A stretch of DNA of 51,952 bases from Gnetum montanum (Eukaryota; Streptophyta; Gnetopsida; Gnetales; Gnetaceae). The notes below the pieces were generated by a model, which worked only from the letters and a program-made list of their open reading frames with translations, was not told the origin of the DNA and searched no databases. How positions within the stretch are numbered: the stretch's first letter is position 1; the number at the start of each line of letters is the position of its first letter. Below are positions 11,598 through 23,369 of this stretch, in pieces. A program made the translations under genes and the position numbers. Location: assembly GCA_015680685.1 (NCBI GenBank), contig MNCI01027020.1, positions 180,908-232,859 on the forward strand, in the 5' to 3' direction.

Positions 11598-12255
11598 CCT
11601 TGACATGAAAGGCTCAAAGGGTGGGAAAATTTGAGAAGCATTAGCAATTTTGAGCATTGTTGGCATTTGTGTTTGGCAAATCAATTGAAAAACCTATTGG
11701 CAAATTTTAGTATGATTGGAAATCTTGAGCATTGTTAACATTGGCGAGTCGACAAAAATCAAATAGTTAGCATTCCCATTTGGCATTTTGTTAGCTCCTT
11801 TCTATTGCCTTTGTAGCATTTTGCATTGTTATCTCTTAACCGCATTCAAGCATACAGTTCACTTGCTTTTGAACATCTTGTTTACTTTTTGGATCTCTGT
11901 GCTTCTCAATGTCACGCAATCGATTGTATCCACCTTGACAAAGTAAAGCTACAGTTTTGAAGCACTGAATTTCTTAACTGTAGTTTACTTTATTCTCCTA
12001 CTTGTCATTGCATTTTAAATCATTTTTGTTTCCTCACATATAATAATCATTATTTTACATTATAATTTTTTTTTTCAAATTACACATTTGCAAAAGGTTT
12101 AGTGACATCAATTAAGTCCTTGTCTGATCGACCAAACTATTCAGGGCACCCCATTTTCATTTTATCCAAAATGGTCCTCAGATGGATCTGGGGTTAAGAC
12201 TGTTCAATTGAAGACCTCTCAGTGTTTCCATTCATTGACATTTTTGATCGCTACA

Positions 12256-15200
12256 CATGTGATCTATTGAAGGATTTTAAACACATGATTTTGGTTGACC
12301 TAATTTCATCTACTAGGCCTAGCTTATCGATGATGGAGTACACTACTATGTTTGTAACTGCACCATCATCGACATGGACTCTGTGGAGAGTGCACTACCC
12401 AACATGAATGCTAATGGATAGTGGAGTTGTAGTGACCTGCCCTCATTTGTGGTTAACTTTGATTGCATAATTATGAAAGGATAGAGATGTTGAACCTAAT
12501 TCTTGTGGTGTCGGGGGTAACATCATTGCATAGATTGATGTCTCATTTGTAGGGATGTCCTTCATAAAAGGAATGGATGCCAAGATTTGGGCCAATGCTT
12601 GGCAGTGAGTAGATGAGGTCATGACCAGGTCGTATAAGCTCAACATTTTGTTCTTTTACTTGAGCATTTGTTTTACCTAGGTTAGTGCAACTACAAATTC
12701 CTTGTCATTAGCTATTTTGTTGGCCTTGATTTCCTCCATGTGGCTTGAGAGACAAATCTCCAATGGAGGGGACTTGGGCTTGGTTTGCTAAGTCTACTTG
12801 AGGGTAGGGTCCCCAATGTTTGGTTGTTTCTTGTTGATTATAGCCTTTGCTTCAGCCATGAGGGTCATGAGACACTCACTGGTCCTCTTGTATTACCATT
12901 TGGTAGGCCTACCTAGGTTACTAGTGGGGTCAACCCTTTGAGGAGGAGGGATCGAGATGTTGCCTACTATTGGGCTTCAAGTAGGTGAGGGGCCATCACA
13001 TTGTCACATCCTTATGATAAAGGGTGGCTTAGGAGTTGTTGTCTAACCAACTCATTATGGCACCTTGATAACAAAAGGTTTCTTAGTGGTTGTTGTTGCT
13101 GCATCATGCCAATTTAACATCTTAGTAGATGGTGGGTTTAGAACCTTTACCACAAAGGGTGTTGCAGGTGCCTAAGGTGGCACTTTGATAATAAAGGAAG
13201 GCCTCTTGCTTGTGGAGGAAAAGGGGACCCTTGCCTTGCTAGGAGGCACACGGATTACAAAAGGTTGTTGCATAGGTTTGGGTTTGCCACCTACGCTAAT
13301 GGAGCTTATGACATAGGAGGCATCATCTGTGTTAGATTGACTCACTGTGTCAAGCACCAATTAGCCTCATTCTATCATTCTTTGTAGGTTGTCTTGCAAA
13401 GCATGATAGTTGTTTTTACTATGACTGAACAACTCATGGGAATGATAGTATTGATCCAACTTGAAATGTCATGGAACTAGGGGCTCATTTGATATTTCTG
13501 AAGTAGGGTTCCTTAGTAGTTTGTAGTACCTATTATGTTTTTGATGAAAAATCTCTGATATATGTTTGTATCTGATTTTCCTAGATTTTAGGAGTTTCTC
13601 CAGTAGTTCAGAGGGTTCCATTGGTAGTGGTGTATACTTTGAGCAATCCATGCACTGAAAGTTGGGCCTTGAGGTAGCCCCTATCGATGTAGGTGAATTG
13701 ATGCCAGAGTTGATGGTTTTTTTAGCTAGGGTCTTGGGATGCTTAGCTGCTGGGCCCTAGTTGGTTACTTTTGTGCTTGAGGCCATTGTTGCCACTATTG
13801 TATTTTTCTTGCAAGCATGTTGGTTTCTGTAGGCCGCATAGGCTAGGTTATTGCTAGCTTGCGCTACTTCCTCTATGCCTTTTTTTTTGGGAAAAGGCTT
13901 GGCTAAGAGACTTCAGGGCTAGATAATACAATTTGAACTTGATGAAGTAATTCACTACACCTTTGAAGATGGCTAGTAGATGTGTCTCTGCTAAGGGTTC
14001 ATAAATTTCACTCAATGAAGCATTCCAACATTGGAGGAATTTTGGCATGGGTTTTAGAGGCCCGTTCTTAACCTACATGAGTTGGTCAAGGGTTGCTTTA
14101 GGCTTTAGGTTGTACCTGAAGCATGTCACAAATTGGCTTATGAAATCCTCTAAAGAGGAGATCGAGGCCTTGGGTAGCATATGATACTAGTCTAAGGCCT
14201 TGATAATGAGTGACATGGGGAACATGCACATGATAGCATGTGGCCAAGCTTGAAGGAGCAGGCACTCAAATCAAAGCGTGACTAAGTGTGCATTGGGATT
14301 CCCTTCACCATTGTACTTGGTGAATTGTGGTAGCTGGACCCCAGTTGGAAGCATTAGAGGTGGTACCGTAGGACTTATGGGATCATCCTGGTAGAAGTCC
14401 ATCACCATGATGGTGTCGAAGGAGGTAGCCTTAAGTCAAGTGATCTCCTTCATCAAGATTTGGATTAGCTAGAATGCCTGATCCAAGCTTGAAGATGTGT
14501 TGGCTGATTGCATTGGCTAGGCTTGTGTTGGTTTCATAGCATAGGATCAAATTGTTGGTGGTCGAGTTTGCTAGTTTAATGTTGTAGCATATAGGCATTG
14601 CTAGTTTAATGTCATAGCAGAAGGGGATGGCCATTTTAAGGTCATAGTCGATCATTATTGATGTGTTGGCTAAGCGATGGATGTGGTGATCCAAGTAGGC
14701 CACACAAAAGTGGGTTGGATGGACACCATAGATGCTAATGAGATAGGTGAGACATAGGATACCTAAGTTTTCTGGGGCTGGGAGGTGGTCCCTGCATGAG
14801 AATAGTGTTGGGAAAATGTATTAGTTTCTTGCAAGGAAGGCTAAATTGGCATGGTCACCATCTTGGAGAGGATGGATGGACTAGACTGAGGAGGGGCTAT
14901 ACTAGGGAGTGGTCATTGGAAGATGATGTAGAGGTGGCTCTTGTGTTCAGAGCAGGCCTTGAACTAATCTTCCTCATTCTATGAGGCTTCCTCATAGGTT
15001 ATCCTTGCATCATGCTTGTTTGCATGGATGAGCTGGGACAACAACTGGTGGTAGAACTCTATGAGTAGGATTATGTCAAACAAGGAAGGGTTGTACTCCT
15101 ATCTATTTTGGTGGACTAGCTCATAGTCTTCTTTTACCTCCAAATCAAGGTAATCCACTAGTATTCCTGCTTGGATTTTGGTACAAATAAAATTGTATTT

Positions 15201-15290
15201 TTTGTGGCTTAGTGCAGCACACTTTGGTTGGATCCTAGTGTCAAATGTGTTAGACACCAATGTGGAAGGTTGATCTGGATTCATGTTCAT
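12256..15290 (-). pseudogene. Element C gag-protease remnant
   Basis: Start MNMNPDQPST at 15290. The gag core (about 14380-13850) includes QLPQFTKYNGEGNP and FVTCFRYNLKPKATLDQLM, matching B's gag and the Retrotrans_gag pattern. A knuckle-like block near 13510-13400 corresponds to the Tat motif with HGH and LKxxI. The protease part (12646-12260) starts MLSLYDLVMTSS and has VDDGAVTN near 12360, corresponding to the D-S/T-G active site with Asp in the middle position. Frameshifts and stops occur throughout. Gag would form the particle and protease would cleave it. Confidence 0.75.
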
Positions 15291-15479
15291 AGATTAGGTT
15301 GTGAGAGTTGTTGTTTGTAAAAAATGGCTAACTCTAAAAACTACAAAAAAATGACTAACTTTGCTGGTAGTAGAAAAATGTTAGAAAAGAACTAAGTGTA
15401 AAAATGTAGAAAAAATGGCTAAGTATGAAAATATAGAAAAAGTTCCAAGTATGAAAAGTATTGAAAATTGCCAACTCTG

Positions 15480-15777
15480 GTGCTACACTCGCTATGCTGG
15501 AGCTCACTATGCTAGAGCTTGCTACACTATAACTTGGTATGCTTCCTACACTAGAGCTTGCTATGCTATATCTTGTTATGCTCACTACACTGGAGCTCAC
15601 TATGCCAGAGCTTGCTACGCTATAGCTTGCTACACTATAGCTTGGTATGCTCACTACGCTAGAGCTTGCTATGCTATAGCTTGTCATGATTGCTACGCTA
15701 GAGCTTGCTATGCTATAGCTTATTACGCTTGCTACGCTGGAGCTTGCTATGCTCTAAGAACTTGTTACACTCTCTAG
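15480..15777. repeat. 15-bp minisatellite in the leader of C
   Basis: Alternating 15-mers like tgctacgctagagct and tgctatgctatagct fill about 300 bases between PBS and gag start. Because 15 is a multiple of three, the plus strand stays open and gives a false 120-residue Cys/Tyr/Ala-rich ORF, and the minus strand a Ser/Val-rich one. The words are those of the LTR palindromes. Confidence 0.85.
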
Positions 15778-15833
15778 AATATCTAGAGTTTTGGCTAAGT
15801 GCTAATCAAAAAATGGAGACAAAAATGGTCAGG

Positions 15834-15854
15834 CCCTCCTAGTGCTAAAAACTG
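15834..15854 (-). other. Primer binding site of C
   Basis: On the minus strand, after the LTR end GGATGTCA, the sequence CAGTTTTTAGCACTAGGAGG follows. B has the related TAGTTTTTGGCACTAGAAGG at the same place. The tRNA is not assigned. Confidence 0.6.
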
Positions 15855-16600
15855 TGACATCCAAAAATATCAGTGGCTGGAACACTGAGAGGTCCACGGG
15901 CATACGGAATAACCCTGAATCCATGAGAGGGATGTGCTGGAGAAAACGGAAATAGGGTTTCCTAAATAGTCTTGTTGATCAAACAGGGACTTAATTGGTG
16001 TTAAAATGATCATGTGTGAGAAGAGTTTATACTATGTTATGCACGGGCATTAGCTCCAGGAAAGCTAGAGTGTAGCAGGGTGTCTCGGCTTGAGAACTGT
16101 GATGTGAACGTGAAAATATGTATGAAAAGTGAGAAAATAAAAGCATGACACTAAATTCCGAAGAGAAATTCTTGAGAAATGCAATAGAATTTGAGAATAG
16201 TAGTGCACTACCCCAAAATAGGAAGCATAGCTAATTCACAAAGGTATACACGGTGTACAATAGGTGCAATGGGAGCACAGGCATAGCCTTGGTGGTGTCA
16301 AATTGTGAAGTTTGATGCTCACTCTGTTGGACTATGCCTACCAAGTTGGTAGCCACAATGTACCATGTGATGTTCTACAGGGCTGCAATGGGGCTACAGT
16401 GTACCGTGTGGTGTAGCTATGCCTCTCTACCAATGTGCTGTGCTCTAGGTCTCGTTCATCCATGGAGCTAAGTGATAAGATGCCAAAGTGCCAAATGCCA
16501 AAATGGAAGTGCCAACTACCTTACTGGTCAAGAATCGAAGCCTCCTCCTTCCCCCTATTTCTCTTTTTCCCCACTTTTTTGAAATGTTAGGGTCCAGGGG

Positions 16601-16608
16601 TACTTATA
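16601..16608 (-). promoter_or_regulatory. LTR TATA box (C)
   Basis: The minus strand reads CCTATAAGTACCCC, at the position equivalent to TATAAATACC of A and B. Confidence 0.55.
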
Positions 16609-16839
16609 GGACTAAGGTTAGCCCAAAATATGGATTAGGTGCCACATGGTAGTGTGGTGGGTGGGATCATGGGACGCTGTCTACTGGGCTTGTCTCGTGT
16701 TACTCATAGGACACAAGACGCTATCTACTATGCTTGTCCTATGTTATGTGTAGGACACATGATGTAGGCTAGGTGTGTTACACTATGCTACACTACACAA
16801 CTTGACATGTATACTTCATTTCACAGCTAGACAAGTGCT

Positions 16840-17050
16840 ATGTTGTGCTATGCTACACATTGTGACATGGTGCTATGCTATGCTATGCTACACAATGTGA
16901 TAGGATGCTACACTACGCTATGCTATGCAACATAACATGGTGATATGTTGTGCTATGCTGCATAGTGTGACATGGTGCTATGCTATGCTATGTTGCACAG
17001 TGTGATAGGGTGCTACACTACGCTATGCTGCATAGCATGACATGGTGCTA
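16840..17050. repeat. ~105-bp tandem repeat in U3 of C
   Basis: Two copies of a unit with 'cacaatgtgataggatgcta' (16891) and 'cacagtgtgatagggtgcta' (16996) lie 105 bases apart. They are filled with 'tgctatgctatgctac' runs. Confidence 0.75.
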
Positions 17051-17055
17051 TGCTA

Positions 17056-18661
17056 CATACCGTAACATGTAAATCATTTTGATACTTAACCAAATTTGCA
17101 GTCAAGATTCCAAGACTCAAAATTTTGTTGTGTTTCAAGCTTAATACATTTCCTAGTTGATAGTTCACCCAAGTACCAGGATAGAGTTTATCAAAAGTGC
17201 TCAGGATTGCCAAAACAATTTAGTAAATTTTCTATCTTTTAGGTTGCTACACTCTACTACACTCCATAGTGTAGCAATCATGATATAAGTTCAAGTGCCC
17301 AGTTTTGTGTAAGTGTTGGATAAGGAACTATTAAGCTAGCTTGATATGAAAGATACATTTGGCACATTTCCTAACTTCCAAGGCTACCTATCCTACTACG
17401 TCCTAAAGCATAGCTAGCATGCCATGAAGAAAGACTGTAGATTTGATCAAAATTTGGCTAAGTATCCCTACTACGCTCTACTACACTCCAAATCATAGCC
17501 AACATAACTAGTGTGAAAAATTAAAATTTTACAAATTTAGAGCATAGCCAGCTTAACACTAGAGAAGAGCCTTCGATAGCCTCTAGAAGCCTCTAGAACT
17601 TGGGATTGGCATTTTTCTTAGCTCCAACATCCCTCTGGTAGCCAAGATCATCAATTTTTTTCTATTTTGCATCCCCCATTGATCCCCAAAATTGTCCCTA
17701 TGTTTGACCCTACTCAAAAGAGGGGAATACATAGTCCTAGAGTGTAGCCTCCAAATTTTACTATTATTGCACTATTTGCAAGTACATTATGATCTCTCAA
17801 AATCTAGCACATGCAATTTGGACAATGTAGTCATAGTTCAACAATCTCTGGTTACCCATTGCTATCCTTCAAAGTGTAACACTTTATTACTCTCAAGCAA
17901 GCATAACATGATAGCATAACCCCATCTATGCTCATGCCATGTGGCACCCAATCCACATTTTACACCAAACATAGCCCTATAAATACCTTGATATCTAACA
18001 CTCTATCGGTGGGAAAATAAAAAGAGTATTGAGCATTTTAACTATTTGAGAATCCCCAACACTCCCACATCTAAGCATCTGAGCTTCACACCTTGGCACC
18101 TCCTAGAATGTAGTCCATAATTACACTCACAGAGCATGGAAACAGCCAACCCAGCAAGTTTAGCCTCCTTGAAACTATTAGCTCCATGTCCTAGACATCC
18201 TAGATACTATGACTACACTACTACATTGCTAGTATGCCTACCTAAAGCTGCATACCATTCTTACCTCTTTTCTAGCAAACGTTACACTCCCCAATTTTTG
18301 GGTGGTGCATTTCATTATTCTCAAGCTTTGTTTCATTTCTTTTATAAGAATTTTTCTCTGATATTAAGCATAACTCTTGCATTTCTCCATTGTTCAATAC
18401 ATATTTTCATGCTCACATCACTATTTTTAGTCTGAGACTCTCTGCTAAGCTCTTGCTTTCTATCTCGATGTTCACATGTAACACTCTACAAAACCCTCTT
18501 ACAAATGATTGTTTTAACACTGTGTAAGTCACTGTCTGATTAACTAGATCATTTAGGGCACCTTGTTTCTATTTCCCAACATGACCCTCACATGGATTTA
18601 TGGTTAGACTATATACCCATCAACCTCTTGGTGTTCCAGCCACCAACATTTTCTGACATCA
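17056..18661 (+). repeat. 5' LTR of B, 5' end truncated
   Basis: From about 17140 it aligns with 34170 onward of the 3' LTR (for example 'gttgctacactctactacac' at 17244). It ends 'ggtgttccagccaccaac...tgacatca', followed by the PBS. The left border is approximate. Confidence 0.8.
17979..17986 (+). promoter_or_regulatory. LTR TATA box (B 5' LTR)
   Basis: TATAAATA in 'agccctataaataccttgat', followed by 'ggtgggaaaat', as in the other LTRs. Confidence 0.75.
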
Positions 18662-18685
18662 TAGTTTTTGGCACTAGAAGGAGGG
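18662..18685 (+). other. Primer binding site of B
   Basis: TTTTTGGCACTAGAAGGAGG follows the LTR end. The TGG should pair with the tRNA CCA end. The tRNA species is not assigned. Confidence 0.6.
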
Positions 18686-19135
18686 CCTCCCATTCCTTCT
18701 GTGTTCAAGGGTATTCCTATGTGCTTTCTACACCTCCATCACTAATGATAAGCTAGTGTAGACATAACACCCCTATAGACCTACCATGGTAGTAGTTGGA
18801 TCGTAGGCTAGCATAGGAGTTATTTGCATTTTGATTGATGTAGATTGGTCCTAATTATTGGTTCTCCTGAAACCTCATAGGACAAAAAGCTTGGCTATGT
18901 CCATCATGTCAAGATTTGAGTGCTCTAGAGAGCATAACAACCCTTTAGAGTGTAATAATCCCTCAAAGCTTAATGAGTGTAATTCCAGAGTTAGTCATGT
19001 TTTCACAAAATTTCTAGAGTTATTCATTTTTGGCCTATTTTCATAGTTTTCATACTTAGCCATTTTTGTTTATGTTTTCTACACTTGAAAATTTTTGTCA
19101 GCACCTTCTTTTCTTACATTTTTCTGCACAGCAAC
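18686..19135 (+). other. Leader of B
   Basis: Untranslated leader between PBS and the gag ATG. No extra ORF and no minisatellite like that of C was seen. Confidence 0.6.
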
Positions 19136-22100
19136 ATGAATCCCATCAATAGTTCAACCTCCACCCTAAGCATAGAGGTAGCTCATTCCATTAAATAGGT
19201 CAGAGATGTTGTGCAATTACATAGCCCTGTATGACCACAATGGTAGTCACTCAGACTATGTAACCAATCGCCTGAATATAGGGTGTTGGATGATGAACGA
19301 TATAATTTCCTTTATGTCACGCTTTAGGTGCAAGTATCCTTAGACCACTAAGAAATAGAAGTGAAGTGTAATTTTGAAATAATTCATTGAAATGGGAAGA
19401 AGCTTTTTCCAACCCTTAATGTAGTCATCCCACTCACTGACACCTTTAGGTGGCTCCTAGAACAACCTATTAGGGTGAGTGGGCTGAAAGAACAAGATGT
19501 CGCATCAAACTATGACAAGCCCCTGTAGGATGGGTAGGAGTAGCTTGAGTCCAATTTAGATAGTGGTGTTCCATTTTACACCTTTATCTAATAGCCCACC
19601 TCCACTTTTATGCTATACCAATCATATTCCTCTACCTTCTTTGAGGTAGTAGTGACACTTTCACAACCTAAGTCCATGCCTATGATAGCTAGCCACAAAG
19701 TCCTGCATGTCCAACAAAGTATAGGATCCACTATCACTTTTCCTTTTTTCATCTCCTTATAGTTTTTTCAGCCTTCCTTACTAGCATCTATGATGCCAAC
19801 ATTGCCATAGGTGCACACAATGCCCATATCTCAACCATAGATAGGTCATATTCCCTTCATCCTAGCCATCTCAATAGCACCTCCAATAATAGCCCAAGCC
19901 CCAAATGTGTGGTGGGATGAAACCTCTATGCCTACATCATAGCTATCACACATGCCTCAATACATGCAACCATGGACTCAAAAAGCATCACATGTGCTAG
20001 CATAGCCCATAATAGGGCTATGGGCCACTTTGAGCATACCAAAAGTAGCACAACTAGTGCAACTCACTATGGCATCCCCAAGTTTGGACCAAGCATTCCA
20101 ACTCATTCAAATTTTCATGAAGGAGGTTAGGTAGCTTAAAGTGGAAAACTTAGAAATGGTTCCTATGATGGACTTCTATCAAGATGATCCCATCAATCCT
20201 ACAGTCTTACTACTAAGTCTACCTCCTACGGTCTAACTTCCCCAGTTCATGAAATATAATGGTGAGGGGGACACCATTGCCCACCTAGTAAATTTTCATT
20301 CTAAGTGCCTACTTTTGCAAGCATGACCACATGTAATCATCCTCATATTTTCCATGTCCCTAACAGGAAAAGCTCTCGATTGGTAGTGTGTTCTCCCTAG
20401 AGCTTCCATTTTAACTTTGGAAGAGTTGTTCAACCAATTTGTAACTTGCTTCAAGTATAACTTGAAGCCTAAGGCCACCTTAGACTAGCTAATGAACACC
20501 AAACAAGGGGCACTAAAGACACTACAAAAATTTATACAACACTAGAGTTCTTCCCTCAATGAAATTTGTGAGCCAATAGCTAAAACTCATATTTTGGCTA
20601 TCTTTAAGGGTGTAGTAAATGAATTTATCAATTTAAAGCTATACTACTTAGCCTCAAATTCTCTCAACCAATATTTTTCTTAAATGAAGAGCATACAAGA
20701 TGTAATGGAAGCTATTAAGGACCTAGCCTATGTGGCCTACAAAAATGCGTATGCAAAAAAAGACAAAGAAAAAGGGAAGGAAATAGCAATAGTTGTAGTT
20801 GTGGGCGATAAAGCCAAACCTAACAACACTAAGCTAGCAGCCAAGGCACCTAAGGCCTTGGCCAATAACAACAAGGCATTGGGTTCTAGCACCATAGAAA
20901 CCAACTAGCCCACACCACTGATGGTCATGAGGTAAGCTCTCCAAAGGTTAAACTTTGAGTGGAAGGATCACTCCAAGTACAGCCCCTTGCCTATTTGAGC
21001 TCTTGGATTAGTTCATTGGTGCTAGGCACATCTGACACAAACAAATGTCTGAGCATGCACAAAAATGCCATGAAAGGTACTGTGAAGTCCTTAGAAACCC
21101 TTCTGTAGCTATGCCAAATGAGCCCTCAGTCCCTAAAAACTTTAGGTTGGACTAGTACTACAATTATCACCAATTGCATGGCAATCACACAAACTACTAC
21201 TTGGCATTGAAAGATGACATTCAATGCATGATTGATCAAGGTAAATTGGTCCTTGAAAAAATTAGTCTTGTATGGATAGAAAATGAATCCATGAAGGTCT
21301 ACAAGGACCCACTCAATGCCAGCAATGTAGGTTACATCATCAATGCTATTAGCATTAATGATAGTGTAGAACTAGCACATGAATCATTTGTGGTTTGTGT
21401 GCCCTTTGGTGATGATATAGCCTTAATGTTGACTAGACTATGGTTTTCTTTCATCATCAAAGCACCACCTTGGGTGCTCATGACACCCTTTGTGGTTAGA
21501 GCCTTGTAGCATGTTGCATCAATGGCAACCCAGACACCTTTTGTTATTAGGATGTCAAGATGTGCAGACCCTCAACCTACCCAAGGTCCAGTGGTAGGAA
21601 CTATGTCGCAACCTACCCATCCAAAATCATATCCTATGAGACATGATGAGCCTATTTTTGACAAAATGATCTAGGAATGCATGGATCTAGGCCCTCCTTA
21701 GTCCACCCCCTTGTCAACAGTCAGACTACCAACACAAACGCAAACAGTTGATAGACAAGCACTAAGGCTCAAAGGGCAACTACACAACCAAGGGTTAAAT
21801 ATCCTCCCTAGGGGATTCATCTCTTAGGATGCATGGAGGTAAAATCCACCAAAAAAATAGATGGTGGAAAAGGTTTCTTGGACACACCAGCATAAGTTAA
21901 ATAGGCTCTAAAACAAAAAAAACACAAGTTTGAGCCTATACGACTTAATTATGAACTCTTCTACTCATCGTGACACTTTATTTTTCATGCTAACATCTAT
22001 TCCAATTAAGGAAGATGTTCTAGTATATGAAAAGGCCATTCACACTATAATGTTTCCGCCTACAACCCAAGATTTAAGGTCAACACCCTTGACATTTCAT

Positions 22101-22730
22101 GAAGAGGTAGTCAAGGTTGATCCTGAAAAGGGTCAAGTGACTAGTGCACCCATGTTTATAATGATTCTTTTAGGTCAATATAAAATTTACATGGTGCTTG
22201 TCAATGATAGGGTGGTAACTAATTTCATCACATTCCCCATCATTGATAAGCTTAGCTTGGTTGACTAGATCAGGCTAACAAAAACAACATGCTTGAAATC
22301 CTTCAATGGGGCATTCATTATTATAAAAGAAATAATCACAATAGATTTCATGGCAGTGAAGCAATTCCCTACTAATGCTAAATTCATTATGATTGAAGAA
22401 ATGCCTGGATTCAACTTGATCCTAGGGAGGTTTGGGCTAGCTCAGCTATGAGCTATTTCTTCACCTATTTACCAAGAGATCCATTTGTCCTACAAGGGTG
22501 GTGAGGTGGTGATCTTTGGTGATAATTTAGCACCTTCAACCATCAACAACATAGATTTTAAACAAGGGTCGAAGGTAGAGTTCTCTGAAGATGCATCACC
22601 TGCTCAAAGTGAAATTCAATGTTGTTTAGTTAATTTTAAACAACCAAGCGAAGCGAGCAACCTCCCTAACGAAGCTCTCTAGGAATAATTTCCCTTTTTC
22701 TGCAATAGAAAAAGGCCTAGGGGAATACCA
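19136..22730 (+). pseudogene. Element B gag-protease remnant
   Basis: Starts MNPINSSTST at 19136, like C. The gag core (about 20240-20660) has FMKYNGEGDTIAHLVNFHSK, GKALDW and FVTCFKYNLKPKATLD. A Lys-rich tail follows (20684-20908, YAKKDKEKGKE). The Tat-type block YHQLHGNHTNYYLALKDDI lies near 21160-21230, with the Cys residues of the knuckle replaced. Protease (21930-22450) aligns with C, but the active-site block reads VLVNDRVVTN, so Asp-Ser/Thr-Gly is lost. The frame ends in two close stops near 22680. Stops throughout gag make it nonfunctional. Confidence 0.8.
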
Positions 22731-22924
22731 TCTTGTGCCTCTGAGGCCTTACATTTCGCATAACCTATATTAGATTAGAAAAAAACTACATGACTAAGGT
22801 ATGCCCTTAGTTCACTAGCATGTTCCATTTGCCCTTTGTTCTTTTCCTATACAGTTATGATTGCATTATTATTTACCTTCTATATTAGTTATGTCATTTC
22901 TTTTACAAAAAAAAAAAATAAGTA

Positions 22925-23165
22925 GTCCAAAAAGGGCTTAAACTACCACATGGCCCATTAAGGCCTAAAACTGGCAACTTACTTCCTTATACGATACAAC
23001 CTGAAGAGGCCTTAAACTATCACATAGCCCACTAAGGCCTAAAATTGGCAACCAACTCCCTTTTACACAATGATCCAAAATAACCTTAAATTAGCAATGG
23101 TTTGAAATGTCCTTAAACTAGCAATCGCACTTCTGCCATGGCCTTAAACTAGTGTAGGGCCCACA
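22925..23165 (+). repeat. Repeat units after protease in B
   Basis: About eight units like 'ggccttaaactatcacatag' and 'tccttaaactagcaatcg', spaced 25-45 bases apart. They lie between the end of PR and the 3' end of the antisense gene. Confidence 0.75.
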
Positions 23166-23369
23166 AGGGGCCTAATTGCATCAAACAAAACATAAGTTAA
23201 AATTACAAAAATATTACATGAAATACAAAAAAATAAGAAACAAATAATTATCACATTTAATTATTAATAATGTATGTAATTTGAGTTTACATCAAGAACA
23301 TGAAATATCCAAAAGCACACAATTGTCCAATATGAAGGCTATATCTTATGCATTTTAGCCTACAGTGTG

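Larger units (their letters stand above)
1450..12255 (+). mobile_element. Element A: 5'-truncated Tat/Ogre-type Ty3 retrotransposon
   Basis: Parts in order are an antisense multi-exon gene (minus), a short repeat cluster, a 3' splice site, RT, RNase H, a second archaeal-type RNase H, integrase, a tandem repeat array, an antisense ORF, a polypurine tract and a 3' LTR. Two RNase H domains in one polyprotein are characteristic of the Tat lineage. The 5' LTR, gag and protease are missing. The right end abuts the protease remnant of element C on the opposite strand, which suggests that A inserted into C and later lost its left part. The left boundary is approximate. Confidence 0.8.
10446..12255 (+). 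repeat. 3' LTR of element A
   Basis: It starts TGAAACACC after the polypurine tract and ends near '...gatcgctaca', aligned with the LTR ends of B ('...tgacatca') and C. Its length is about 1.8 kb. It holds palindromic U3 repeats, a TATA box at 11590 and a shared downstream phrase 'gggtgggaaaat'. The 3' border is set by comparison and could be off by a few bases. Confidence 0.8.
12256..17055 (-). mobile_element. Element C: 5' part of a Tat-type Ty3 element
   Basis: On the minus strand, reading right to left: 5' LTR (truncated at its U3 end), PBS, a leader with a minisatellite, gag, and protease cut off at about 12256, where the 3' LTR of A begins. RT and integrase are absent from the window. 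Its sequence is clearly related to B's gag and protease. Both borders are approximate. Confidence 0.75.
15855..17055 (-). repeat. 5' LTR of C, U3 end truncated
   Basis: The minus strand ends ACCTCTCAGTGTTCCAGCCA and then GGATGTCA, matching the B LTR end. Its TATA lies about 750 bases upstream of that end, as in A and B. About 700 bases of U3 seem to be missing where B's LTR begins. Confidence 0.7.

Noticed and set aside
15415-15777. 120-codon plus-strand ORF rich in Cys, Tyr and Ala
   Set aside because: It is a by-product of a 15-bp minisatellite whose unit length is a multiple of three; the opposite strand is open for the same reason.
18662-18685. Assignment of the B and C primer binding site to a specific tRNA
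   Set aside because: The sequence fits no tRNA end that I can name with certainty.
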